This document shows, in pieces, positions 7,620 to 16,659 of a DNA stretch of 64,000 nucleotides. Below the pieces are notes generated by a model that saw only the letters and a program-made list of their open reading frames with translations, was not told where the DNA came from and did not search any database. This DNA comes from an uncultured Clostridia bacterium. GTDB taxonomy: Bacteria > Bacillota > Clostridia > Christensenellales > Borkfalkiaceae. The position numbers and the translations under genes are program-made. The stretch is from NCBI GenBank assembly GCA_944367565.1, contig CALVWR010000007.1, positions 33,813-97,812 of the forward strand, read 5' to 3'. Position 1 is the stretch's first letter. Every line of letters begins with the position of its first letter.

Positions 7620-8713
7620 AAGTTTTAGTTTTAAGCAACGTGCCTTCTCCGTATTTCGTGGATTTCATGAATGAACTCGGAAAATTCTGCGATCTGACGG
7701 TTGTTTTTGAAAAGAAAACGTCCACGATCAGGGATAAAAGCTGGCTGAATTTCCGTTTTATAAACTTCAAGGGCGTCATTTTGAAAGGAATCCCGACGGG
7801 CGAGGCGAACGCGTTCAGTCCCGGGGTGCGAAAATTTCTCAAAAAAGGGATGTTCGATCAGATCATCGTCACGAATATGTGCACGCCCACGGGAATGTAT
7901 GCTGTTTCCATTCTCAAACGGAGAAAGATTCCGTATATGCTGCAAAGCGAAGGCGGGATCGCCAAGGACGGCAAAGGCTGGAAGGAACGGCTGAAAAAGC
8001 ATATCATGCGCGGCGCGGCGGGGTATCTTTCGACCACAAAACTCGGCGCGGAGTATTTTCTTCAGTACGGAGCGACGAAAGATAAATTGCATAAATTCAT
8101 CTTTCCTTCGCTCTACGATAAAGAGGTTTTGAAAGAACCGGTGTGTATGGAGGAAAAACGTCGGCTTCGGGAAGAGCTCGGAATATCGGAAAACAAAGCG
8201 ATTATTTCTGTCGGACAATTTATTTATAGAAAAGGGTTCGACGTGTTGCTGAAAGCGGCGGAAGGCTTTCCCGAAAGCGTAGGGTTTTATTTTGTAGGCG
8301 GAGAACCCACGGAGGAATATCTCGATCTACAACGCAAACTCGGTTTGAAAAACGTGCATTTTATCGGATTTAAAAACAAAGAATCGCTTTTGAAATATTA
8401 TCGGGCGGCGGATTTGTTCGTTCTTCCCACGAGGGAAGATACGTGGGGACTGGTGATAAACGAAGCGATGGCGCAGGGCTTGCCCGTGATCACCACGACG
8501 AGATGCGTTGCCGGGACCGAGTTCGTACAGGACGGCGAAACGGGATATCTGGTTCCGCCCGACGACGTGGGTGCGCTGCATGACGCTATGGAAAAAGTTA
8601 TTTTTGACAATGCGCTTTTGGAAAAGATGTCCGAAAACAGTTTGAAAAAAGCGCAGGGATATACGTTTGAAAAAGCGGCGGCGCGGCATATGGAAATTTT
8701 GAACGAAAGATGA
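7616..8713 (+). CDS. Glycosyltransferase family 4
   Basis: This 365-residue GT-B enzyme starts at the ATG in ATGA overlapping the preceding stop. MKVLVLSNVPSPYFVDFMNEL is the acceptor-domain opening; ISVGQFIYRKGFDVL opens the donor domain and PTREDTWGLVINEAMAQG is the EX7E motif. It fits family 4 capsule transferases. Donor and acceptor cannot be told from sequence alone. It ends in a 4-nt overlap with the next gene, so translation is probably coupled. Confidence 0.8.
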   Translation: MKVLVLSNVPSPYFVDFMNELGKFCDLTVVFEKKTSTIRDKSWLNFRFINFKGVILKGIPTGEANAFSPGVRKFLKKGMFDQIIVTNMCTPTGMYAVSILKRRKIPYMLQSEGGIAKDGKGWKERLKKHIMRGAAGYLSTTKLGAEYFLQYGATKDKLHKFIFPSLYDKEVLKEPVCMEEKRRLREELGISENKAIISVGQFIYRKGFDVLLKAAEGFPESVGFYFVGGEPTEEYLDLQRKLGLKNVHFIGFKNKESLLKYYRAADLFVLPTREDTWGLVINEAMAQGLPVITTTRCVAGTEFVQDGETGYLVPPDDVGALHDAMEKVIFDNALLEKMSENSLKKAQGYTFEKAAARHMEILNER

Positions 8714-9858
8714 TTTTATATTTGAGTTCGGCGACTTCGCGCGCCGTTTTTGAAGAAAAATTCTTAAAAGGCGAGATTGTCGGCGTCAATCCGGCGCAGA
8801 AGTTCAATTACAATCTGATCCGGGGTCTTTCCCTTTTCACGCCGGTGACGGCGATTTCCGCTCTGCCCGTCAGATCGGATGTGAAAAGCGAGCGTATCTG
8901 CGTCGGGGAGGACGGCGTGCAATATATCTGCATTGCCGCCGTACGGGGAAAGACGAGGAAGATCTTCAATATTATAAATTACAAAAGAGAATTGAAGCGC
9001 ATCGTGAAACGGGAAAGACCGGAATGGATCGTCTGCGACGCGGTGAGCCTTTCCTCTTCCTGGGCGGCGCGGTATGCGGCGCGGAAATACAAGATTCCGT
9101 GCGCGGCGGTCGTGACGGATATTCCCGGACTGATTTCCGGAAAACGGGGGATCTTCGAAACGCTGTCGCGGAAATTTCTCGAACGTTACGATGCGTATAT
9201 TTTACTGACGGAAGCGATGAACGACGTCGTGAATCCGCGGCGCAAGCCTTATCTGATTATGGAGGGATCCTGCTTTCCGGAACCAAAAGAGGCAAGGGAA
9301 ACGCCGAAGGAAAAGATCTGTCTGTACAGCGGCGCGTTATGGCGTAACGCGGGGCTGGAAACGATGATGCGCGGCTTTGTCGCGGCGGGGATTGCGGACG
9401 CACAGCTGCATCTCTACGGGGACGGAGCGTTCCGTTCCGGGGTGGAAGCGTTCTGCTCTTCGCATGAAAATGTAAAATACATGGGGTGTGTTTCCTCGGA
9501 GGAAATCGTGAAAAGACAGCGGGAGGCGACGCTGCTCGTCAATCCGCGCCGGACGGATCTTCCCTTTACGAAATATTCCTTTCCGTCGAAAACGCTGGAA
9601 TATATGCTTTCGGGAACGCCGGTGCTGATGACGCGGCTGCCGGGAGTCCCGGAAGAATACGAACCGTACGTATATTTTGTGGAAGAAGAAAGCGTAGACG
9701 GGTTTGCCGCCGCTTTTCGTGAGATTTTGGGAAAAAACGAAGCGGAACTTTGCGAAAAGGGAGAAAAAGCGCGTAAGTTCGTAGCGGAAAAAAAATCGTA
9801 TGCCGTGCAGGCGGAAAGAATAGATCGCTTTCTGAGCGGGTTGAAAGGAAAAAATTGA
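8710..9858 (+). CDS. Glycosyltransferase (GT4-like)
   Basis: The 382-residue protein has an N-terminal half with ERPEWIVCDAVSLS and VVTDIPGLISG, and a C-terminal donor half with LYSGALWRNAGLETM, LHLYGDGAF and FPSKTLEYMLSGTPVL. The first Glu of the usual EX7E motif is not obvious (NPRRTDLPFTKYSFPSKTLE), as in several WbuB-like or GT4 subfamilies. It is translationally coupled on both sides (ATGA upstream, TTGA downstream). Confidence 0.75.
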   Translation: MILYLSSATSRAVFEEKFLKGEIVGVNPAQKFNYNLIRGLSLFTPVTAISALPVRSDVKSERICVGEDGVQYICIAAVRGKTRKIFNIINYKRELKRIVKRERPEWIVCDAVSLSSSWAARYAARKYKIPCAAVVTDIPGLISGKRGIFETLSRKFLERYDAYILLTEAMNDVVNPRRKPYLIMEGSCFPEPKEARETPKEKICLYSGALWRNAGLETMMRGFVAAGIADAQLHLYGDGAFRSGVEAFCSSHENVKYMGCVSSEEIVKRQREATLLVNPRRTDLPFTKYSFPSKTLEYMLSGTPVLMTRLPGVPEEYEPYVYFVEEESVDGFAAAFREILGKNEAELCEKGEKARKFVAEKKSYAVQAERIDRFLSGLKGKN

Positions 9859-11168
9859 GAGTTCATCTGAAAAAAAACAACCTCGATAAAACGGTGCTGA
9901 TCTTGTGGTTGGCGTTCACTTATTTAGGTTGTGTAAGCAAATTCATCGTGACCTTGACGGGCGGATTCGGCTATGTAACGATCTCCTGGGCTTTTTTCCT
10001 GTATTTCGCCGTTTTTTATCTGGACGGGCTGAAATCATGGAAAAAGTCTTTGACGATGTTTCTGCCTTTTTTGGTGTTTGCCGCGGTTTATTCGATTCAG
10101 TTCCAGTTTGTGTTCCGAAGCGCCCCCGTCACGGAAAACGCGGTCAGCGCAATCTTGGGGAAAGGCGTAAAAATCGATGTCTGGAATATGTTTTTGCTGT
10201 TACCTTTTGTGGGGAGCTGTGTTTTTCTGCTGATCAAATCCGATGCGCAGATGAAATACATCGTCAAATATGTGACGCTCATGATTTTCGGCGTGGCGAG
10301 CGTGTACGGATTCATCATGGGACTTATCGATCCGAATTTTATCCGCAATACGGCGGCGGGAACATCGGATTCTTTCGTAACGTACGGCACCATCTATGCG
10401 TTGGTAATCCTCATTCCCGTGGTGCTTTACCTTGCGGTGCGGGCGCAAGGTAAGAAAAAAGCGGCGTTCGTCGCGATATCGTTGCTGTATATCGGCTGTG
10501 TGATGGTCGTGGAATTTTTTATCGGGATCATAGCTACCGTCGTCGGGATCGTCTTGTTTGTCTTCGGACTGATCAAGAATAAGCGGCTCATGATCACGCT
10601 TGCCGTCGCCCTGTTTGTGCTGGTTTTGTTTCTGGCCGTGACGGGATATTATGCAGACCTGCTTCGCGGGATCGCGCGGATCGTTCCGCTCGATTACATC
10701 GGGGAAAGGATCGAACAGACCATTCTCTTTCTGGAAACGGGGGAGCTTGAAGGATCCGGCATACGTTTTGAAATGTATTTCGATACGTTTCTCATGTTTT
10801 TGAAGCATCCGTTTTTCGGCAATATTATCTGGTATCCCGACGCGACCGATTTTTTTGTGAACGAAGCGGGAAAAACGGCTATTTATTGCGGACATTCTAC
10901 AAATCTCGACGTACTTTCCTGTTGCGGAATTTTAGTATTTTCCCTTTACGCGTATTTTTTCGTAATCATGTATAAAGAGGGGCTGCGGGGGAAAACGGGA
11001 CTCGAAAAATATACGGTTTTGATTTCTGCCGGGCTATATATCTTTATTTCGTCGGTCAATACGGTGTTCGGCGTTGCGCAGATTTTGCCGGCGATCATCT
11101 TTCTTGTTCCGTGTCTGATGCAGAAAGATATCGAAATCGGAATGCTTACGGGGGAAGAACTTTTATGA
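9855..11168 (+). CDS. Polysaccharide polymerase, Wzy-like membrane protein
   Basis: This 437-residue protein is almost wholly hydrophobic with roughly ten to twelve membrane spans. A long non-membrane loop around residues 275-345 contains the segment ETGELEGSGIRFEMY. That layout, the length and the position between transferases and flippase match O-antigen/capsule polymerases of the Wzy type, which join lipid-linked repeat units on the outer face of the membrane. Sequence similarity among such proteins is weak, so the call rests on topology and context. It begins with TTG in TTGA overlapping the upstream stop. Confidence 0.7.
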   Translation: MRVHLKKNNLDKTVLILWLAFTYLGCVSKFIVTLTGGFGYVTISWAFFLYFAVFYLDGLKSWKKSLTMFLPFLVFAAVYSIQFQFVFRSAPVTENAVSAILGKGVKIDVWNMFLLLPFVGSCVFLLIKSDAQMKYIVKYVTLMIFGVASVYGFIMGLIDPNFIRNTAAGTSDSFVTYGTIYALVILIPVVLYLAVRAQGKKKAAFVAISLLYIGCVMVVEFFIGIIATVVGIVLFVFGLIKNKRLMITLAVALFVLVLFLAVTGYYADLLRGIARIVPLDYIGERIEQTILFLETGELEGSGIRFEMYFDTFLMFLKHPFFGNIIWYPDATDFFVNEAGKTAIYCGHSTNLDVLSCCGILVFSLYAYFFVIMYKEGLRGKTGLEKYTVLISAGLYIFISSVNTVFGVAQILPAIIFLVPCLMQKDIEIGMLTGEELL

Positions 11169-12418
11169 AAACGCTCTGGCTTTGCAACGGGATCCTGAAA
11201 AGAGTTGCGAAAGCGCTCGATATTGCGGAAAATCCTGTTTCCGGCTGGCTGGACGGCGCGGCAGAGGGGTTATTGACCGACGGCGCGTATACGCTGACGG
11301 CGGTTTTTCCGTATTCGAAAAATCTGCGCGGTACGGCAGACGGAATCGGATATGTCACGTTCGGCGAAAAGGATCGTAAAAAAATGCGCGCGATGTTCGT
11401 TGCGGTATTGAGAGAGATCAAACCGGACATCGTGCATATTTTCGGCACGGAATTTTATCATTCCAAGGCAATGGCGGAAGCGTGCAAAGGGGAAAACATC
11501 CCGTTTGTCGTCGGGATTCAGGGGCTGGTAAGCGAGTATGCAAGACATTATTTTGCGTTTTTGCCGGAAAAAATCATACGCAAAAATACGTTCCGGGATC
11601 TGCTCCGGCGAAACAACATAAAAAGACAGGCCGATGTGTTTAGAAGGCGCGGAAAATGGGAAATCGAAACGCTTTGTATGGCGGAGCATGTTATCGGCAG
11701 AACCGACTGGGATAAAGCGTGCGTGTATGCGATCAATCCGAACGCAGACTATCATTTCTGCAACGAAACGCTGCGGCCGGCATTTTACGGGCAGGCATGG
11801 TCGGCGGACAATTGCGAGCGGCACAGTTTGTTTGCGAGTCAGAGCGGTTATCCCATCAAGGGGTTTCATCTTTTGCTGGAGGCGGCGGCGATTTTAAAAA
11901 GAGCTTACCCCGATCTGAAGATTTACACGACGGGCGCAAGCGTGTTCAATCCGACGTTTTCGCAGCGGTTGCACAGGACGTATTACAAAAAATATCTCGC
12001 CGATCTTATCGTCCGGTACGGGCTGCAAGACAGCGTGGTCTTTCTCGGGTCGCTGAAGGAAGAGGAGATGTGCCGGCAATATTTGAAGGCGCACGTATTC
12101 GTGTTGCCGTCGAGCATCGAAAATTCCCCGAATTCCGTGGGCGAGGCGACGATGCTCGGGGTGCCGACGGTCGCTTCGGACGTGGGAGGGGTGAAAAATC
12201 TGATGACTCACGGCGAGGACGGGTTTGTGTATCCTTACGACGAACCGAAAGTGCTTGCCTGGTATATCAAGAAAATTTTCGACGACGACGAGCTGGCGTT
12301 GCGTTTTTCCGAAAGCGCGCGAAAACGGGCGGAAAAGATTTACGACGTGCAGAAAAATGCGGACAGGTTACGGGAGATTTATAAAACTGTGACGGGAAAA
12401 CGGGAGAACGGGTCATGA
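11165..12418 (+). CDS. Glycosyltransferase family 4
   Basis: 417-residue GT-B enzyme starting MKTLWLCNGILKRVAKALDI at the ATG of an ATGA overlap. DIVHIFGTEFYHSKAM lies in the acceptor half. The donor half has ASQSGYPIKGFHLLLEA and the EX7E motif in PSSIENSPNSVGEATMLG. The HIFGTE and KGFH features are common in family 4 transferases of Gram-positive capsule clusters. Specificity unknown. The C-terminal helix FSESARKRAEKIYD shares a 16-nt identical stretch with the next gene, which may explain that gene's deletion. Confidence 0.8.
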   Translation: MKTLWLCNGILKRVAKALDIAENPVSGWLDGAAEGLLTDGAYTLTAVFPYSKNLRGTADGIGYVTFGEKDRKKMRAMFVAVLREIKPDIVHIFGTEFYHSKAMAEACKGENIPFVVGIQGLVSEYARHYFAFLPEKIIRKNTFRDLLRRNNIKRQADVFRRRGKWEIETLCMAEHVIGRTDWDKACVYAINPNADYHFCNETLRPAFYGQAWSADNCERHSLFASQSGYPIKGFHLLLEAAAILKRAYPDLKIYTTGASVFNPTFSQRLHRTYYKKYLADLIVRYGLQDSVVFLGSLKEEEMCRQYLKAHVFVLPSSIENSPNSVGEATMLGVPTVASDVGGVKNLMTHGEDGFVYPYDEPKVLAWYIKKIFDDDELALRFSESARKRAEKIYDVQKNADRLREIYKTVTGKRENGS

Positions 12419-13119
12419 TCGTAACGTTTTATTCCAATTTTCTGAATCATCATCAGTTATCGTTTTGTCTGGAAATGCAGAGACTGACGCGGGGAAATTT
12501 TTTTTTCGTTGCGGATATCCCGATTTCTGCGGATCGGTTACGTCTGGGGTATGAAGATCTGAATCATCTGCCCTTTGTGATTCGTGCCTATGAAAGCGAA
12601 AAAGAGAGAAAACGGGCGGAAACGCTTTGTCTAAAAAGCGATTTCATCATTCACGGATCCGCTTCGGAAGAATATATCAGAATGCGGATGAAAAACGATA
12701 AAAAACTTGCGTTTCGGTATTCGGAAAGATGGCTTAAAGACGGGATATGGCATATGTTCAGTCCGCGGGCGCGTTATTTTGTCAATCGGGATCACGGAGT
12801 CTACCGCAAGGAACCGTTGTATATGCTGTGCGCAAGTGCGTTTGCCGCGGCGGATCTGAAGCGTTTCGGGGTGTATTGCGGAAAAACCTATAAATGGGGA
12901 TATTTTCCGGAAGCGAAACGGTACGAGGATCTCGACGGCTTGCTTGCGAAAAAGGAAACGCATACGCTTCTTTGGGCGGGACGATATTTGGAATGGAAGC
13001 ATCCCGAAAGCGCGCGAAAGCGTGCGGCGGCGACGTACGACGCAAAGAACAATCTGCGTACGCTGACAAATATTTACCGTACGATTCTTCAAAAAAGCCG
13101 GGAAGGCGGAATATGCTGA
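12415..13119 (+). pseudogene. Glycosyltransferase with internal in-frame deletion
   Basis: The 234-residue frame is open, but it joins a GT4 acceptor half (MIVTFYSNFLNHHQLSF to about residue 190) directly to the last 35 residues of a donor half. The join lies in LLWAGRYLEWKHPE/SARKRAAATYD. In intact enzymes the LLWAGRYLEWKHPE segment opens the donor domain and is followed by about 120-150 residues, including the EX7E motif, before the terminal helix. All of that is missing, so transferase activity is very unlikely. The 16-nt word at 13004-13019 is repeated in the upstream gene at 12309-12324. A retained acceptor-binding or scaffold role is possible. Confidence 0.7.
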
Positions 13120-14453
13120 AAAACAGGGTCGCAAAAAATTCCGCGTGGCTGATCGGTTGCAGGATCGTGCAGACGTGTATCAGTTTTGTTGTCAGCATGC
13201 TGACCGCGCGATATCTCGGTCCGTCGAACTACGGACTGGTCAACTATGCCGCGTCGATCGTGGCGTTTGTCGTACCGATCATGTATCTCGGGATCAACAA
13301 CATTCTCGTACAGGAACTGGTAAGCGAACCGGAAAAGGAAGGCGAGATCGTAGGGACTGCCTGTACGTTGAGTTTTCTTTCCTCGCTTTTGTGTATCGGC
13401 GGGGTCGTTGCGTTTTCCGCGGTAGCGAACGCGGGCGAAAAAAACACCCTGATCGTCTGCGCGCTTTACAGCGTACTTCTGATTTTCCAGAGTTTCGATA
13501 TGCTGCAGTACTGGTTTCAGTCGAAACTTCTTTCAAAATATACTTCGCTCGCCGCGTTGGGGGCATATGTCGTCGTTGCGGCATACAAAATATTTTTGCT
13601 TGTTACGGGGAAAAGCGTCTACTGGTTCGCCGTATCCAACGCGCTCGATTATTTTCTCATCGCCCTGATGTCGTACATCATCTATCGAAAAATAGGCGGT
13701 AAGAAATTCCGTTTTTCCCGTTCGGTTGCGGTAAAACTGATTGCAAAAGGAAAGTATTATATCGTTGCGGGATTGATGGTGACGGTTTTTGCCGAGACCG
13801 ACAAGGTCATGATCATGCTGATGATCGGGGAAACCGAAGTCGGATATTACGGAGCTGCCGTAACCGTGGCAAGCATCACTTCGTTTGTTTTTTCCGCATT
13901 GATCGATTCTTTCCGTCCGCTGATCCTGATCGCGAAAGGCAAGGATGAGACCGCTTATCGGCTGAACATGAAGAGACTGTACGGTCTTGTCATTTATCTT
14001 TCTTTGTTACAAAGTCTGGTCATATCGCTGTTTGCCGGATTTATCATATCTTTCCTTTACGGGGAAGCGTACGCACCTGCGGCGGGGGCTTTGCGGATTA
14101 TCGTATGGTATACCACGTTTTCTTACGTCGGAGCGGTGCGCAACATCTGGATTCTGGCGGAGAACAAGCATCGTTTTCTGTGGATCATCAATCTTACGGG
14201 TGCGTTGTTCAACGTCGGATTAAACGCGTTGCTCATTCCGCTCTGGGGAATCAACGGTGCCGCCGCCGCTTCTTTGATGACGCAGTTTTTCACGAACGTC
14301 GTGCTGGGATACATCATCAAACCGATATGGGGCAACAACGCGCTGATGCTGCAAAGTTTAAATCCGAAAATTCTTTTCGATCTGGTCAGACAGGAGAAAG
14401 GGAACAGAAAATCGAAGCGAAACGAGAAAAATACAGAGCAAAAAGGAGAGTAA
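13113..14453 (+). CDS. Polysaccharide flippase, Wzx-like (MATE/MOP superfamily)
   Basis: A 446-residue membrane protein with about 12-14 spans, starting MLKNRVAKNSAWLIG at an ATG overlapping the preceding stop. It has the typical Wzx start SMLTARYLGPSNYGLVNYA and SNALDYFLIALMSYIIYRK mid-protein, and ends in a charged cytoplasmic tail. Flippases of this group move undecaprenyl-linked repeat units to the outer membrane face for polymerisation by the Wzy protein upstream. Translation is probably coupled to the truncated transferase gene, which may be why that frame has stayed open. Confidence 0.85.
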   Translation: MLKNRVAKNSAWLIGCRIVQTCISFVVSMLTARYLGPSNYGLVNYAASIVAFVVPIMYLGINNILVQELVSEPEKEGEIVGTACTLSFLSSLLCIGGVVAFSAVANAGEKNTLIVCALYSVLLIFQSFDMLQYWFQSKLLSKYTSLAALGAYVVVAAYKIFLLVTGKSVYWFAVSNALDYFLIALMSYIIYRKIGGKKFRFSRSVAVKLIAKGKYYIVAGLMVTVFAETDKVMIMLMIGETEVGYYGAAVTVASITSFVFSALIDSFRPLILIAKGKDETAYRLNMKRLYGLVIYLSLLQSLVISLFAGFIISFLYGEAYAPAAGALRIIVWYTTFSYVGAVRNIWILAENKHRFLWIINLTGALFNVGLNALLIPLWGINGAAAASLMTQFFTNVVLGYIIKPIWGNNALMLQSLNPKILFDLVRQEKGNRKSKRNEKNTEQKGE

Positions 14454-14454
14454 T

Positions 14455-15489
14455 ATGTTCAAAGGCAAAACGTTACTGATCACGGGGGGGACGGGAAGTT
14501 TCGGAAACGCCGTTCTCAGAAGATTTATTTCAACGGACATCGGGGAGATCCGAATCTTTTCGCGCGATGAAAAGAAACAGGACGATATGCGTCACGAATT
14601 TCAGGCAAAATATCCGGATTTTGCGGAGAAAATCAAGTTTTACATCGGAGACGTAAGGAATCTCGATTCAATTTCGTCGGCGATGATCGGCGTCGATTAC
14701 GTCTTTCACGCCGCGGCGCTCAAGCAGGTGCCGTCCTGCGAGTTTTTCCCGCTGGAAGCGGTCAAGACCAACGTTCTCGGAACGGACAACGTCCTGACGG
14801 CGGCGATCAACGCGGGGGTCAGAACAGTGATCTGTCTTTCCACCGACAAGGCGGCGTATCCCGTCAACGCCATGGGCACGAGCAAGGCGATGATGGAAAA
14901 GGTGATCGTGGCGAAATCGCGCACCGTCGATCCCGCTAAGACGAAAATCTGCTGTACGCGTTACGGAAACGTGATGTGTTCCCGCGGGTCGGTGATTCCG
15001 CTGTGGATCGAGCAGATCCGCGCGCACGAACCCATTACCGTAACCGAGCCGGACATGACGCGGTTCATCATGTCGCTGGACGAAGCCGTCGATCTGGTGC
15101 TGTTTGCCTTTGAAAAAGGCGTATCGGGGGATATTCTGGTGCAGAAAGCGCCGGCATGTACCATTCAGACGCAGGTGGAAGCGGTTTGCGAACTCTTCGG
15201 CGGGGATAAAAAGGACATCAAGGTGATCGGGATCCGCCACGGCGAAAAGATGTACGAAACGCTTCTGACCAACGAAGAATGTGCGCACGCCGTGGATATG
15301 GGGAATTTTTACCGCGTTCCCTGCGACAACCGCAGTCTGAATTACGATAAGTACTTCAAGCAGGGCAATCCCGAACGCAACACGCTTACGGAATTCAATT
15401 CCGACAATACCGAACGGCTTACGGTGGAACAGGTCAAGGAAAAACTTCTGAAACTCGATTATATTAAGGAAGCGCTTAAAAATCAATAA
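14455..15489 (+). CDS. fnlA: UDP-GlcNAc 4,6-dehydratase/5-epimerase (FnlA/CapE/WbjB)
   Basis: The 344-residue SDR enzyme has the NAD-binding TGGTGSFGNAVLRRF at the start, FHAAALKQVPSCEFFP and STDKAAYPVNAMGTSKA, where the usual catalytic tyrosine is methionine, as in this dehydratase class. TRYGNVMCSRGSVIP follows. It carries out the first step from UDP-GlcNAc towards UDP-L-FucNAc. The next two genes supply the other two steps in the standard order. A ribosome site (AAAAGGAGAG) lies before ATG 14455, 1 nt after the flippase stop. Confidence 0.92.
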   Translation: MFKGKTLLITGGTGSFGNAVLRRFISTDIGEIRIFSRDEKKQDDMRHEFQAKYPDFAEKIKFYIGDVRNLDSISSAMIGVDYVFHAAALKQVPSCEFFPLEAVKTNVLGTDNVLTAAINAGVRTVICLSTDKAAYPVNAMGTSKAMMEKVIVAKSRTVDPAKTKICCTRYGNVMCSRGSVIPLWIEQIRAHEPITVTEPDMTRFIMSLDEAVDLVLFAFEKGVSGDILVQKAPACTIQTQVEAVCELFGGDKKDIKVIGIRHGEKMYETLLTNEECAHAVDMGNFYRVPCDNRSLNYDKYFKQGNPERNTLTEFNSDNTERLTVEQVKEKLLKLDYIKEALKNQ

Positions 15490-15501
15490 GGAGCAGGAAA
15501 C

Positions 15502-16659
15502 ATGAAAAAAATACTGATCACGGGAGCGAAGGGATTTGTCGGGAAGAATCTGACGGCGACGCTCAATGCGATCCGGGAAGGAAAAGATAAGAGTTTTTCC
15601 ATTTCTCCCGATTTTGAACTCTTATGTTACGATATCGACAGCGACAAGGCGCTGCTCGACGAATATTGCCGCGAATGTGATTTTGTGGTGCATCTTGCGG
15701 GGATCAACCGTCCGCAGGATCCGGCGGAATTCATGAAAGGGAATTTCGGGTTTACCGACGAGTTGCTGGATCTGCTTTCGAAGCACAGAAACAAAGCGCC
15801 GGTCATTTTAAGCTCGTCGATCCAGGCGGAGCTTGCAAACGATTACGGAAAGAGCAAGAAAGCGGGGGAAGAGCGGCTGTTTCAGTACGGGGAAGAAAAC
15901 GACGTAAAAGTGTACGTTTACCGTTTTCCGAATCTGTTCGGGAAATGGTGCCGTCCGAATTATAACAGCGTGGTGGCGACGTTCTGCAACAACGTGGCGC
16001 GGGGCATCGACATCCGCGTGAACGACAGAAACACGGAGCTGACGCTGGTCTATATCGACGACATCGTGCGCGCGATGATCGAACTGATCGCGGAGGACGG
16101 CGCGGAGGAAAGCGGGTACGTCTTCGTACATAAGGAATATCACGTCACGCTGGGGCGGATTGCCGATCTGATCATGTCGTTCAGAGCGTCGCGGGAGACG
16201 GGACATATCCCGGATCTTTCCGATCCGTTCATCAAGAAACTGCACGCGACGTATACGAGCTACCTGCCGGAGCACGAATTTTCCTATCCTCTGACGTCGC
16301 ATGCCGACGAGCGCGGAAGTTTTACGGAAATTCTCAAAAGCAAAGCTGCGGGGCAGTTTTCCGTGAACGTGATCAAGCCGGGAATCAGGAAAGGCGAGCA
16401 TTGGCATCATACGAAGAACGAAAAATTTCTCGTCGTCAGCGGAAAAGGCGTCATACGGTTGAGGAATATTTTTTCCGACGAGGTGTTGGAATATTACGTA
16501 TCGGACGAAAAATTTGAAGTCGTGGACATCCCCACGGGATATACGCATAATATAGAAAATCTCGGTGATGCCGATCTTGTGACGTTCATGTGGAGCAACG
16601 AATGTTTCGATCCCGCCCGTCCCGACACATATTTTCTGAAGGTGAACGAAAATGAGTAA
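15502..16659 (+). CDS. fnlB: UDP-sugar reductase/epimerase (FnlB/CapF/WbjC)
   Basis: The 385-residue protein has an N-terminal SDR domain (ITGAKGFVGKNL) and, from about residue 255, a cupin domain with the metal-binding group HWHHTKNEKFLVVSG. This two-domain build is diagnostic of CapF-type enzymes, whose cupin epimerises C3 and whose SDR domain reduces the keto-sugar with NADPH. Ribosome site AAGGAGC is 8-9 nt before ATG 15502. It overlaps the next gene by 8 nt. Confidence 0.92.
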   Translation: MKKILITGAKGFVGKNLTATLNAIREGKDKSFSISPDFELLCYDIDSDKALLDEYCRECDFVVHLAGINRPQDPAEFMKGNFGFTDELLDLLSKHRNKAPVILSSSIQAELANDYGKSKKAGEERLFQYGEENDVKVYVYRFPNLFGKWCRPNYNSVVATFCNNVARGIDIRVNDRNTELTLVYIDDIVRAMIELIAEDGAEESGYVFVHKEYHVTLGRIADLIMSFRASRETGHIPDLSDPFIKKLHATYTSYLPEHEFSYPLTSHADERGSFTEILKSKAAGQFSVNVIKPGIRKGEHWHHTKNEKFLVVSGKGVIRLRNIFSDEVLEYYVSDEKFEVVDIPTGYTHNIENLGDADLVTFMWSNECFDPARPDTYFLKVNENE

